A DNA stretch of 6,605 nt from contig JARFQC010000238.1 in the NCBI GenBank assembly GCA_029287965.1, positions 1 through 6,605 of the forward strand, written 5' to 3'. Both the position numbers and the translations under genes were made by a program. Below the pieces are notes generated by a model. The model saw nothing but the letters and a program-made list of their open reading frames with translations. It did no database searches and was not told where the DNA came from. Shown here piece by piece: positions 1 through 5,985 of the stretch (positions are counted from its first letter, which is position 1; each line of letters starts with the position of its first letter). The DNA is from Arenicellales bacterium. GTDB lineage: Bacteria > Pseudomonadota > Gammaproteobacteria > BMS3Bbin11.

Positions 1-1085
1 GTGCCGAGCCGGTCGTCACTGGCATTGAACTGTATCAGTGCGTTGAGCGGGACGATGAGCATGCCGCCGAACATTCCCAGCATGAAGAACAAACCGGCGA
101 GCAGCCAGGTCGACTCCAGAAAGGGGATGAACAGCAGTGCAATGACGATGCCCAGCGAACCCAGCGGAATCAGGCCGGTTTCTATGTAGTGGCGGGAAGC
201 CCTGCCTGCAATCAGGGAGCCGAGAATGATGCCCAGACCCGCACAGGCCATGATGCCCTGTACGATCACAGTGCTGGTTTCACCCAGGTGGTCCTTGGCA
301 TGACTGGGGAAGGAGGCCAGCAGCACCTGCGAGATGGCCCAGAACACGGCCAGGCCGATGATCGACAGCCAGATGGTGCGGTTCTCGTGAATCGCGTGCA
401 GGTTGCTCTTTAAATAGCTGCCCTTGACGTAACGCTGCCAGTCGAAGCGAATAGCCGCTGTCTGCGTGCGCGGTGTCGTCAGGCGAAAGGCCAGCAGCAG
501 TTCGACGCTTGCGCAGGCCACCAGCACCCAGCCTATGGGTGCGATCAGGGTCAGCAATTCCGACTCGTTCTCCCAGCTCAGCCCGTCAAGTTGTGCTTCG
601 AACAACACCGAGTAGAAGAAAGTCCCTGCCAGGATCGCAACGATGGTCACCGCCTGCACAACCGCATTGGCCGACGCCAGCAGCTCGTTGCCGGCCACTT
701 CCTTGATGTAGCCGTACTTGGCCGGCGAGAAAAATGCGCTCTGTATAGCCAGCAGGAATGTAATGACGAATGCGACATCGAACCAGCCGTTGTAGTAGCA
801 CAGGGTAATGAGCAGGGTCAGGCCGACCACGAACATGGCACTGATACGCATAACGCGCGGCTTCTGAAAACGGTCGGAGATAAACCCGGCGGGTGTGAAC
901 AGCAGCACGAAGGGCAGCAGGATAAGTCCGTTGACGATGGCCGTTAGGATGATCTGCACCTGTCCGTCGAACACCTTGAACACCGTGTTCTGGACGATGA
1001 TCTTGTGCCCGAGATCGACAAAGGCATTCAGGAACAGCAGCCCGACGAAGGGGGTAAAACCGGCGATACGGAACAGGAGGCCCAT
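1..1085 (-). CDS. LplT-type MFS transporter, probable lysophospholipid transporter (3' end beyond window)
   Basis: This is an inner-membrane major facilitator protein, open for 361 codons and cut by the left edge of the window. I translated it from an ATG at 1085, which has GAGG eight bases upstream and an in-frame TAG a few codons before it. At least ten hydrophobic segments are visible, roughly at residues 10-26, 43-66, 82-97, 103-118, 140-160, 178-200, 239-257, 276-294, 303-321 and 327-348. MFS motif A lies between segments 2 and 3 (GFISDRFQKPR, 68-78). Two stretches match E. coli LplT from memory: SPAKYG (120-125) and GGxxxVPLNALIQ (340-352). LplT moves lysophospholipids inward across the inner membrane for re-acylation by Aas. 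In many proteobacteria the same type of transporter is the N-terminal part of a large fusion with PlsC-like and AMP-ligase domains, so this gene may be much longer than seen. The MFS/LplT-type call is firm; the exact substrate is inferred. Confidence 0.85.
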   Translation of the reverse strand, partial: MGLLFRIAGFTPFVGLLFLNAFVDLGHKIIVQNTVFKVFDGQVQIILTAIVNGLILLPFVLLFTPAGFISDRFQKPRVMRISAMFVVGLTLLITLCYYNGWFDVAFVITFLLAIQSAFFSPAKYGYIKEVAGNELLASANAVVQAVTIVAILAGTFFYSVLFEAQLDGLSWENESELLTLIAPIGWVLVACASVELLLAFRLTTPRTQTAAIRFDWQRYVKGSYLKSNLHAIHENRTIWLSIIGLAVFWAISQVLLASFPSHAKDHLGETSTVIVQGIMACAGLGIILGSLIAGRASRHYIETGLIPLGSLGIVIALLFIPFLESTWLLAGLFFMLGMFGGMLIVPLNALIQFNASDDRLG

Positions 1086-1111
1086 GATCAGGACCTCGCC
1101 AGATTTAGACT

Positions 1112-1140
1112 AAATTGAAGAAATACTGCCATTTGTTCAA
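1112..1140 (-). promoter_or_regulatory. weak candidate promoter for the LplT-like gene
   Basis: On the minus strand a TTGAAC box (1140-1135) is followed after 17 bases by CAATTT (1117-1112), about 27 bases before the ATG. The -35 box is good, but the -10 box matches the consensus at only three of six positions. A promoter is expected in this AT-rich gap because the gap separates the LplT-like gene from the upstream cluster. This particular placement is a guess. Confidence 0.25.
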
Positions 1141-1178
1141 ACAACATACTTCAAGTAACCACTAAACGAATCAGTTTA
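1133..1178. promoter_or_regulatory. AT-rich segment with three short dyads, possible operator region
   Basis: Three small inverted repeats sit within 46 bases upstream of the LplT-like gene: TTGTT/AACAA with a 2-base spacer (1133-1144), TACTT/AAGTA around a single C (1147-1157), and TAAAC/GTTTA with a 6-base spacer (1163-1178). The first overlaps the candidate -35 box. The arms are only 5 bp and the region is AT-rich, so chance is a serious alternative. I do not recognise a known regulator site. Confidence 0.2.
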
Positions 1179-1208
1179 ACGCATTGTATTTAATTTATTT
1201 ACCCTGCG

Positions 1209-1230
1209 GCAGCGGCCGACGACCGCCTGC
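1209..1230 (-). terminator. G+C-rich hairpin after the VOC gene, possible transcription end
   Basis: The arms GCAGCGG (1209-1215) and CCGCCTGC (1223-1230) pair over seven base pairs with one bulged base and a 7-base loop. The hairpin starts about 15 bases after the VOC stop codon, where the seven-gene cluster ends. No T-tract follows on the minus strand; the downstream sequence is AAATAAATTAAAT. It is therefore not a standard intrinsic terminator. It could aid Rho-dependent termination or protect the 3' end of the message. Confidence 0.3.
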
Positions 1231-1244
1231 AATCACCGCTAAAT

Positions 1245-1628
1245 TCAGATCGCGTTCGATATCTCCAGCAGGTTGCCATCCGGGTCGCGGAAATACACGG
1301 ATAGCAACGGACCGGCACCACCGGTGCGTTCAACCGGCCCTTCGGTCATCACCACGCCACAGTCTGCAAGGTGATGCATCACGTCTTCCATCGATGTCCT
1401 CGTCAGCAGGCACAGGTCGGCTGAACCCGGTACGGGTCGATACGCATGAGGCATGTATTCATGGCCGGCTTCGTGCAGATTGATCTTCTGCATGCCGAAG
1501 CGCAGTGCCTTGCGCCCTTCAGCGAAAGTCACAACCTCCATGCCGAGTACGCTACGATAAAAATCGCAACTGGCCTGCAGGTCGCTGACAGTCAGGACCA
1601 GGTGGTCGAGGCCGCTGATTTTAATCAT
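1245..1628 (-). CDS. VOC-family (glyoxalase/dioxygenase fold) protein, GLOD5-like
   Basis: This 127-residue protein is a single vicinal-oxygen-chelate unit made of two beta-alpha-beta-beta-beta modules. The first module opens with DHLVLTVSDL (8-17) and carries FYRSVLGMEVV (23-33), the typical glyoxalase helix. KINLH (48-52) and GSADLCL (68-74) follow, and the second module ends with YFRDPDGNLLEISN (112-125). By position the likely metal ligands are His9, His52, Asp71 and Glu122, with Asp71 where E. coli glyoxalase I has His74. The sequence resembles the GLOD5-like group, often annotated as a glyoxalase or extradiol-dioxygenase relative, whose substrate is unknown to me. I see nothing that justifies calling it lactoylglutathione lyase. 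The ATG overlaps the end of the glycosylase gene by 8 bp and lacks a visible ribosome binding site, so translation is probably coupled. It is the last gene of the cluster. Confidence 0.9.
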   Translation of the reverse strand: MIKISGLDHLVLTVSDLQASCDFYRSVLGMEVVTFAEGRKALRFGMQKINLHEAGHEYMPHAYRPVPGSADLCLLTRTSMEDVMHHLADCGVVMTEGPVERTGGAGPLLSVYFRDPDGNLLEISNAI

Positions 1629-2274
1629 TTATCGGGTAACGGCAAACATCGGCCAGGCAGCACTTGTCGCAGTGCGGCTTCTTGCGACACACTTCTTTGG
1701 CCTGTACGACTATCAGGGCATGGTACTGGTTATAGACCGCTGCCTCCTTGCCCAGCTCTGTTTCGAATTGTCTGCGCAGGAGTTCGTAATCTGCCTTCTC
1801 GTCAATAAGCCCGAGACGGGAAAACATCCGACGCGTGTAGGCATCGATGACAAAAACAGGATGGCCGAAGGCGTACAGCAGGATGTCGTCCGCAGTCTCC
1901 GGACCGATGCCATGCACAGATAGCAGCTCATGCCGCAGGTCCTTGATTGGCATCGAAGCGAGCATCTCGATACCGCCCTGCTCCATCAACCAGCCGACCA
2001 GGGCCTTGAGCCGGACCGCCTTGACGTTGAAATAACCGGCTGGGCGAATGAGTTCAGCAAGCATCCCGGCATCTGCAGCATGAATGCTCTCGGGCTGCAG
2101 CAGCTCCGCGTTACGCAGCGCGTCAATAGCTTTCTCTACATTGTTCCAGGCCGTGTTCTGTGTCAGCACTGCGCCGACCATGACTTCAAACGGTGTCTCC
2201 GCCGGCCACCACTCCTGTGGTCCGTAATGGCGATCCAGCCGCTTGTATACGCATTGGAAACTGCAGTTGCGCAA
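1621..2274 (-). CDS. Endonuclease III-related DNA glycosylase (HhH-GPD, MagIII-like) with four-cysteine cluster motif
   Basis: This 217-residue base-excision repair glycosylase removes a damaged base from DNA. The opening GPQEWWPAETPFEVMVGAVLTQNT region (18-41) and the later RPAGYFNVKA (77-86) are typical of the Nth-related branch (COG2231) that includes Helicobacter pylori MagIII, a 3-methyladenine glycosylase. The helix-hairpin-helix is LSVHGIGPETADDILLYAFG (118-137) and the catalytic Asp is Asp144 in VIDAYTRR. Nth has its Schiff-base Lys in the hairpin (GVGRKTA), but here that position is Glu126, so a monofunctional glycosylase without lyase activity is expected. Cys196, 202, 205 and 211 form C-x5-C-x2-C-x5-C, a likely [4Fe-4S] site with the first spacing one residue shorter than in E. 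coli Nth; H. pylori MagIII lacks this cluster. The start is TTG directly after the rluB stop, with AGGA nine bases upstream. No other start codon occurs before Met32, which lies inside the conserved core. The substrate (alkylated purine or other) is inferred only. Confidence 0.9.
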   Translation of the reverse strand: MRNCSFQCVYKRLDRHYGPQEWWPAETPFEVMVGAVLTQNTAWNNVEKAIDALRNAELLQPESIHAADAGMLAELIRPAGYFNVKAVRLKALVGWLMEQGGIEMLASMPIKDLRHELLSVHGIGPETADDILLYAFGHPVFVIDAYTRRMFSRLGLIDEKADYELLRRQFETELGKEAAVYNQYHALIVVQAKEVCRKKPHCDKCCLADVCRYPIND

Positions 2275-3135
2275 TCAGCGACGTCCTGTCTGTTTTTTTC
2301 TACCGCGCGTTGATGGCCTGCTCTTTTTCGCAGGACGCTGATGCGGACTGCCGCGATGTTTGCCTGCATGACGCCCACGACCGGTCGGTTGCTCGGTGTC
2401 ATCTTTCAGATCGACAAGCCGCATGAGCATGGCGATCTCTTTCGGCTTCAGGTCTTTCCATTGTCCCTGCGGTATATGCGGCAGGTGTATCGGCCCGTAG
2501 CGCACGCGTATCAGCCGGCTGACGGTCATACCGATGGCCTCCCACATGCGCCTCACCTCACGGTTGCGGCCTTCGCTGAGGACGACCTTGTACCAGCGGT
2601 TGGCTCCGCCGCCACCGGATTCGCGTATGGACTTGAATGCAGCCGGGCCATCATCCAGCTCGATTCCCTGTTGCAGTCTGCGCAGGTCGGCGCTGTCCGG
2701 TTCACCGAGCACCCTGACGGCGTACTCGCGCTCGACCTCCGATGAAGGATGCATTAGCCGGTTGGCCAGTTCACCGTTGTTGGTGACCAGCAGAAGACCG
2801 GAGGTATTGAGATCTAGACGTCCAACCAGTATCCAGCGTTCCCGCCTGCCGCGCGGCAGGTGCTGGAACACGGTCGGACGACCGCCGGGGTCGGCATTGG
2901 AGCAGATGACGCCTTCGGGTTTGTTGAGCACCAGCACCCGGGTCGGTGCATTATTTTCTTTAAGGCGCAGCGGTTTGCCGTCGAGGGAGAAAGACTGCCT
3001 GAGCGTGACAGGCTGGCCGATGGTCGCCGGTTTGCCGTCTACGCGAATACGGCCTTCACGTATCCAGCTTTCGATTTGCCTACGCGACCCGACTCCGGCC
3101 TGGGCCAGGACTTTCTGGATGCGTTCGGGTTTCAT
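2275..3135 (-). CDS. rluB: 23S rRNA pseudouridine synthase, RluB/RsuA family
   Basis: This 286-residue protein converts a uridine in 23S rRNA helix 90 region (U2605 in E. coli numbering) to pseudouridine during 50S assembly. An N-terminal S4 RNA-binding domain spans about residues 3-50 (RIQKVLAQAGVGSRRQIESWI). The synthase domain begins at VLVLNKPEGVICSN (67-80) and holds the catalytic motif GRLDLNTSGLLL, with Asp108 as nucleophile. Later family signatures are REYAVRV (136-142), YKVVLSEGRNREVRRM (182-197) and LIRVRYGP (208-215). The C-terminal tail from about residue 251 is very rich in Arg and Lys, as in RluB orthologs, and probably contacts RNA. The ATG overlaps the scpB stop as ATGA, implying translational coupling. 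The scpB-rluB order is common in proteobacteria and favours RluB over the paralogs RluE, RluF and RsuA. Confidence 0.95.
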   Translation of the reverse strand: MKPERIQKVLAQAGVGSRRQIESWIREGRIRVDGKPATIGQPVTLRQSFSLDGKPLRLKENNAPTRVLVLNKPEGVICSNADPGGRPTVFQHLPRGRRERWILVGRLDLNTSGLLLVTNNGELANRLMHPSSEVEREYAVRVLGEPDSADLRRLQQGIELDDGPAAFKSIRESGGGGANRWYKVVLSEGRNREVRRMWEAIGMTVSRLIRVRYGPIHLPHIPQGQWKDLKPKEIAMLMRLVDLKDDTEQPTGRGRHAGKHRGSPHQRPAKKSRPSTRGRKKQTGRR

Positions 3136-3959
3136 GCCGGCTGGTCGGGATCCTGTTCCCCTCCTGCATCCGGCTCATCGATATTTAATTCGACGTCTTC
3201 GTCGGGAACGGACTCATAGAGTGCTTCCAGTGTTTCGCCCGCTGCCTCTTCCTCGGCCGCGAGATCGGCGACAGACGTCTGGTCGGAAACCGTCAGAGGT
3301 ACCTCGGCCAGATCCGCGCCCTCTTCACCGGCGTCATCTTGTGCATCCACTTCACCGTCCTGCGGCGGATCCAGCGGCAGGCTGAGATTCAGCTCGGCTG
3401 CGATGGTTTCCATGTCGCGAATATCCGTGAGCGGCGGCAGGTCGCTGAGCGACTTGAGATTGAAGTACTCGAGAAAGCCGCGCGTGGTGCCGAACAGCCC
3501 GGGCTTGCCCGGCACGTCCCGCACGCCGACCTGGCGTATCCAGTCGCGGTCCTGCAGGGTCCGGATGATCTCGGTACTCACCGCTACGCCGCGAACGTCC
3601 TCGATCTCACCGCGGGTAACGGGCTGCCGGTAGGCAATAATCGCCAGTGTCTCCAGCAACGCACGCGAATAGCGCTGCGGTCGTGCCGCGCTCAGACGAG
3701 ACAGCCATGGCGAGTAGTCCTCGCGCGTCTGCAGGCGATATCCCTTGCCGATCTGGCGCAGCTCGATGCCGCGGTCGACAAAGGATTGTTCGATTTCACT
3801 GATGACGCTGCGTATCACGTCACGATCCGGCTGGGCGTCATCGGGGAACATGGCCAGCATGCGATCAATGGTCAGCGGGTCGCTGCTGATCATGATCGCC
3901 GCTTCGATGATATTGCGCAGTTCGGAATGCGGCTGGCCCGCTGTGTTGTCTTCGTTCAT
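3132..3959 (-). CDS. scpB: Segregation and condensation protein ScpB
   Basis: ScpB is the winged-helix (kite) subunit that binds ScpA and, with SMC, forms the condensin-like complex that compacts and separates daughter chromosomes. The 275-residue product has two winged-helix domains. The first covers about residues 11-90 (ELRNIIEAAIMISSDPLTI ... GYRLQT). The second covers 96-178 and contains the family signature LLETLAIIAYRQPVTRGEIEDVRGV (101-125) and the GKPGLFGTTRGFLEYFNL stretch (151-168). The last 79 residues or so (197-275) form a low-complexity tail dominated by Asp, Glu and Ala, probably disordered. The ATG follows the scpA stop TAG after only three bases and has no obvious ribosome binding site, so it is likely translated by coupling with scpA, which would help keep the partners in ratio. 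Confidence 0.96.
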   Translation of the reverse strand: MNEDNTAGQPHSELRNIIEAAIMISSDPLTIDRMLAMFPDDAQPDRDVIRSVISEIEQSFVDRGIELRQIGKGYRLQTREDYSPWLSRLSAARPQRYSRALLETLAIIAYRQPVTRGEIEDVRGVAVSTEIIRTLQDRDWIRQVGVRDVPGKPGLFGTTRGFLEYFNLKSLSDLPPLTDIRDMETIAAELNLSLPLDPPQDGEVDAQDDAGEEGADLAEVPLTVSDQTSVADLAAEEEAAGETLEALYESVPDEDVELNIDEPDAGGEQDPDQPA

Positions 3960-3962
3960 GGG

Positions 3963-4754
3963 CTATGCCGAGGCTTTAACGTGAATGGGTGCAAACTGCT
4001 CGTTCTGGACGATGACCAGCAGCTTTTCCTTGAGCAGTTCGAGGATGGCCATGAAAGTCACCACCATGCCCATGCGACCCTCTTCGGGCGTGAACAAGGT
4101 ATCGAATTCAATGAAGTCCTTGCTGTTAACGCGGTCGAGCACCAGGCTCATGCGCTCGCGGATGGACAGCACCTCGCGCGTGATGACATGGCTGCGCATC
4201 TGGTCAGCCCGTTTTAGCACTTGCGAAAAGGCCATCAGCAGGTCGTTCAATTCCACGTTGGGATCAACCCTGACCGGCTGCACGTTATCCGCATCGACGA
4301 CGGTAAGGAATACTTCACGCCCCACCCGGGGCAGCTCCTCGATATCCAGCGCCGCCTGGCGATAGCGTTCATATTCCTGCAGACGCCGGACCAGCTGGGC
4401 ACGCGGATCCTCCTCGTCTTCATCTTCGGATGCAGGCCGCGGCAGCAGCATGCGCGACTTGATCTCGGCAAGCATCGCTGCCATCACCATGTACTCGGCT
4501 GCGAGGTCGAGTTTCACCATGCGCATAAGCTCGATATAGCCCATGTACTGGCGGGTGATCTCAGCAACCGGTATATCCAGGATGTCGAGGTTCTGCTTGC
4601 GGATCAGGTAAAGCAGCAGATCCAGCGGGCCTTCAAAGGCGTCGAGGAACACCTCCATCGCCTCAGGGGGAATATAGAGGTCCTTGGGTGGCTCATCGAT
4701 CGCTTCACCGCGAACGATGGCAAAGGGCATTTCTTCCTGGCTGGGTCCGTGCAT
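3963..4754 (-). CDS. scpA: Segregation and condensation protein ScpA (kleisin)
   Basis: ScpA is the kleisin that bridges SMC heads and carries a ScpB dimer. The 263-residue protein has the family hallmark FEGPLDLLLYLIRKQNLDILDIP (40-62), the N-terminal kleisin helices LAAEYMVMAAMLAEIKSRMLLP (84-105), an acidic linker (about 109-117), and a C-terminal winged helix from about 210 (FTPEEGRMGMVVTFMAILELLK) that would bind the other SMC head. The start is uncertain. The ATG at 4754 lies 11 bp after trpS without a recognisable ribosome binding site, whereas Met9 (4730) has AGGAAG ending two bases before it, which is unusually close. Either choice leaves all domains intact. Many gammaproteobacteria with MukBEF lack ScpAB, so its presence argues against an Enterobacterales-type lineage. 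Confidence 0.96.
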   Translation of the reverse strand: MHGPSQEEMPFAIVRGEAIDEPPKDLYIPPEAMEVFLDAFEGPLDLLLYLIRKQNLDILDIPVAEITRQYMGYIELMRMVKLDLAAEYMVMAAMLAEIKSRMLLPRPASEDEDEEDPRAQLVRRLQEYERYRQAALDIEELPRVGREVFLTVVDADNVQPVRVDPNVELNDLLMAFSQVLKRADQMRSHVITREVLSIRERMSLVLDRVNSKDFIEFDTLFTPEEGRMGMVVTFMAILELLKEKLLVIVQNEQFAPIHVKASA

Positions 4755-4764
4755 GTATGTCTGG

Positions 4765-4770
4765 ATTATA
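4765..4770 (-). promoter_or_regulatory. isolated TATAAT box between trpS and scpA
   Basis: A perfect -10 hexamer TATAAT reads on the minus strand at 4770-4765, across the trpS stop codon and 10 bases before the scpA ATG. No acceptable -35 box occurs 16-18 bases upstream (GGAAGT and its neighbours match poorly), and there is no extended TGn. It may be chance, or a weak internal promoter for scpAB and the genes after it. Confidence 0.15.
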
Positions 4771-5974
4771 AACCGATGTTCTCGCGGACTTCCTGCATGG
4801 TTTCCTCGGCCACTTCCCGCGCCCGTTCACAGCCGTCCGCGATGATATTGCTGACCTGGGTCTGGTCCCTGACATAGGGCTCGGCCCGCTCGTTGAGTAT
4901 CTTCTGTTCCTTCAGCAGCGCGTCGATGAGCGGCTGCTTGCAGTCCAGGCAGCCGATGCCGGCGGTCGTGCAGCCATCCTTCACCCAATCCCGCGTGGAC
5001 TTGCTGGAATAGATTTCGTGGAACTGCCACACCGGGCATTTGTCCGGGTCGCCCGGATCGGTACGCCGGACACGGGCCGGGTCAGTCGGCATCGCGCGCA
5101 GCGTCTTTTCCAGCCGCTTGGGATCGTCGCGCAATTGTATGGTGTTGTTATAGGACTTGGACATCTTCTGGCCGTCCAGCCCCGGCACCTTGGACGCCTT
5201 GGTAAGGCGCGCCTCGGGCTCGACCAGGATCACGCGGCCGCCACCTTCCAGGTAGCCGAACAGCCGTTCCTTGTCGCCCAGGGTGATGTTTTTCTGTTCG
5301 TCCAGCAGTGCATGCGCCCGCCCCAGAGCCTCGTGGTCGCCCTGCTCCGTGTAGGCCGTGCGTAGGTTGCGGTACAGCTTGGCAGACTTTTTGCCCATCT
5401 TCTTGATCGCCGCCTCGGCTTTTTCCTCGAAGCCTGCCTCGCGGCCATAGAGATGATTGAAGCGCCTTGCCACCTCGCGTGTCAGTTCGATATGCGGCAC
5501 CTGGTCTTCACCGACCGGCACCAGACCGGCGCGGTATACGAGGATGTCGGCCGCCTGCAGCAATGGATAGCCGAGAAAGCCTAACGTTGCCAGGTCGCGT
5601 TCGCGCAGCTTTTCCTGCTGGTCCTTGAAGCTAGGCACCCGCTCCAGCCTTCCGAGCGGCATGAACATGGACAGCAGCAGGTACAGCTCGGCGTGTTCGG
5701 GCACCTGTGACTGCACGAACAGGGTAGTGTTGCCGGGATCGATACCGGCCGCCAGCCAGTCAATGACCATGTCGTTGATGTTGGCCGAGATGACTTCAGG
5801 GTCTTCGTAATGCGTCGTCAGGGCGTGCCAGTCGGCAACGAAAAAGAAGCAGTCGAATTCATGCTGCAGATCAACCCAGTTTTTCAGTACACCGTGATAG
5901 TGACCCAGATGCAGGCGGCCTGTCGGGCGCATGCCGGATACCACGCGCTCGGGCTTGCCGGAAGTCGTGAACAA
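4766..5974 (-). CDS. trpS: Tryptophanyl-tRNA synthetase, long form with iron-sulfur-type cysteine motif
   Basis: This class I cytoplasmic enzyme charges tRNA(Trp) with tryptophan using ATP. At 402 residues it is clearly longer than E. coli TrpRS (334). The Rossmann core carries the HIGH-type motif PTGRLHLGH (17-25) and the KMSKS loop GQKMSKS (269-275); GYPLLQAADIL (135-145) and VGEDQ (154-158) are standard active-site stretches. The extra length is mainly an Ala/Lys/Glu-rich insertion at about 176-248 between the Rossmann halves. Cys313, Cys335, Cys342 and Cys345 form C-x21-C-x6-C-x2-C, close to the C-x22-C-x6-C-x2-C [4Fe-4S] motif reported for Thermotoga maritima TrpRS, so a cluster near the anticodon-binding region is likely. 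The start codon is TTG, strongly supported by GAGGAG five bases upstream, overlapping the stop of the protease gene; the next start, Met15, would cut close to the ATP-binding motif. Confidence 0.97.
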   Translation of the reverse strand: MFTTSGKPERVVSGMRPTGRLHLGHYHGVLKNWVDLQHEFDCFFFVADWHALTTHYEDPEVISANINDMVIDWLAAGIDPGNTTLFVQSQVPEHAELYLLLSMFMPLGRLERVPSFKDQQEKLRERDLATLGFLGYPLLQAADILVYRAGLVPVGEDQVPHIELTREVARRFNHLYGREAGFEEKAEAAIKKMGKKSAKLYRNLRTAYTEQGDHEALGRAHALLDEQKNITLGDKERLFGYLEGGGRVILVEPEARLTKASKVPGLDGQKMSKSYNNTIQLRDDPKRLEKTLRAMPTDPARVRRTDPGDPDKCPVWQFHEIYSSKSTRDWVKDGCTTAGIGCLDCKQPLIDALLKEQKILNERAEPYVRDQTQVSNIIADGCERAREVAEETMQEVRENIGL

Positions 5975-5979
5975 GTTAT

Positions 5980-5985
5980 CTCCTC
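5980..5985 (-). promoter_or_regulatory. strong ribosome binding site deciding the TTG start of trpS
   Basis: GAGGAG reads on the minus strand five bases before the TTG at 5974 and overlaps the TGA stop of the upstream protease gene. It is the best Shine-Dalgarno match in the window and is the main reason for accepting a TTG start. It also lets ribosomes finishing the protease reload directly on trpS. Confidence 0.8.

Noticed and set aside
591..947. Plus-strand and minus-strand short frames inside the LplT-like region
   Set aside because: The continuous minus-strand frame from 1085 to the left edge reads as a hydrophobic MFS protein with motif A and SPAKYG, so these shorter frames are not genes.
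1209..1230. Hairpin as a standard intrinsic terminator
   Set aside because: No run of T follows on either strand, so it is listed only as a low-confidence termination or stability element.
2534..3385. Long plus-strand open frame (283 codons) opposite rluB and scpB
   Set aside because: The translation is low-complexity Arg/Ser/Pro without any domain, and the minus strand encodes RluB with an intact catalytic motif. It is a shadow frame.
3339..4217. Long plus-strand open frame (292 codons) opposite scpB and scpA
   Set aside because: It lies antisense to two clearly conserved genes, its translation is rich in His, Gln and Arg with no recognisable domain, and it spans the scpA-scpB junction. 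It is a by-product of GC-rich codon use on the other strand.
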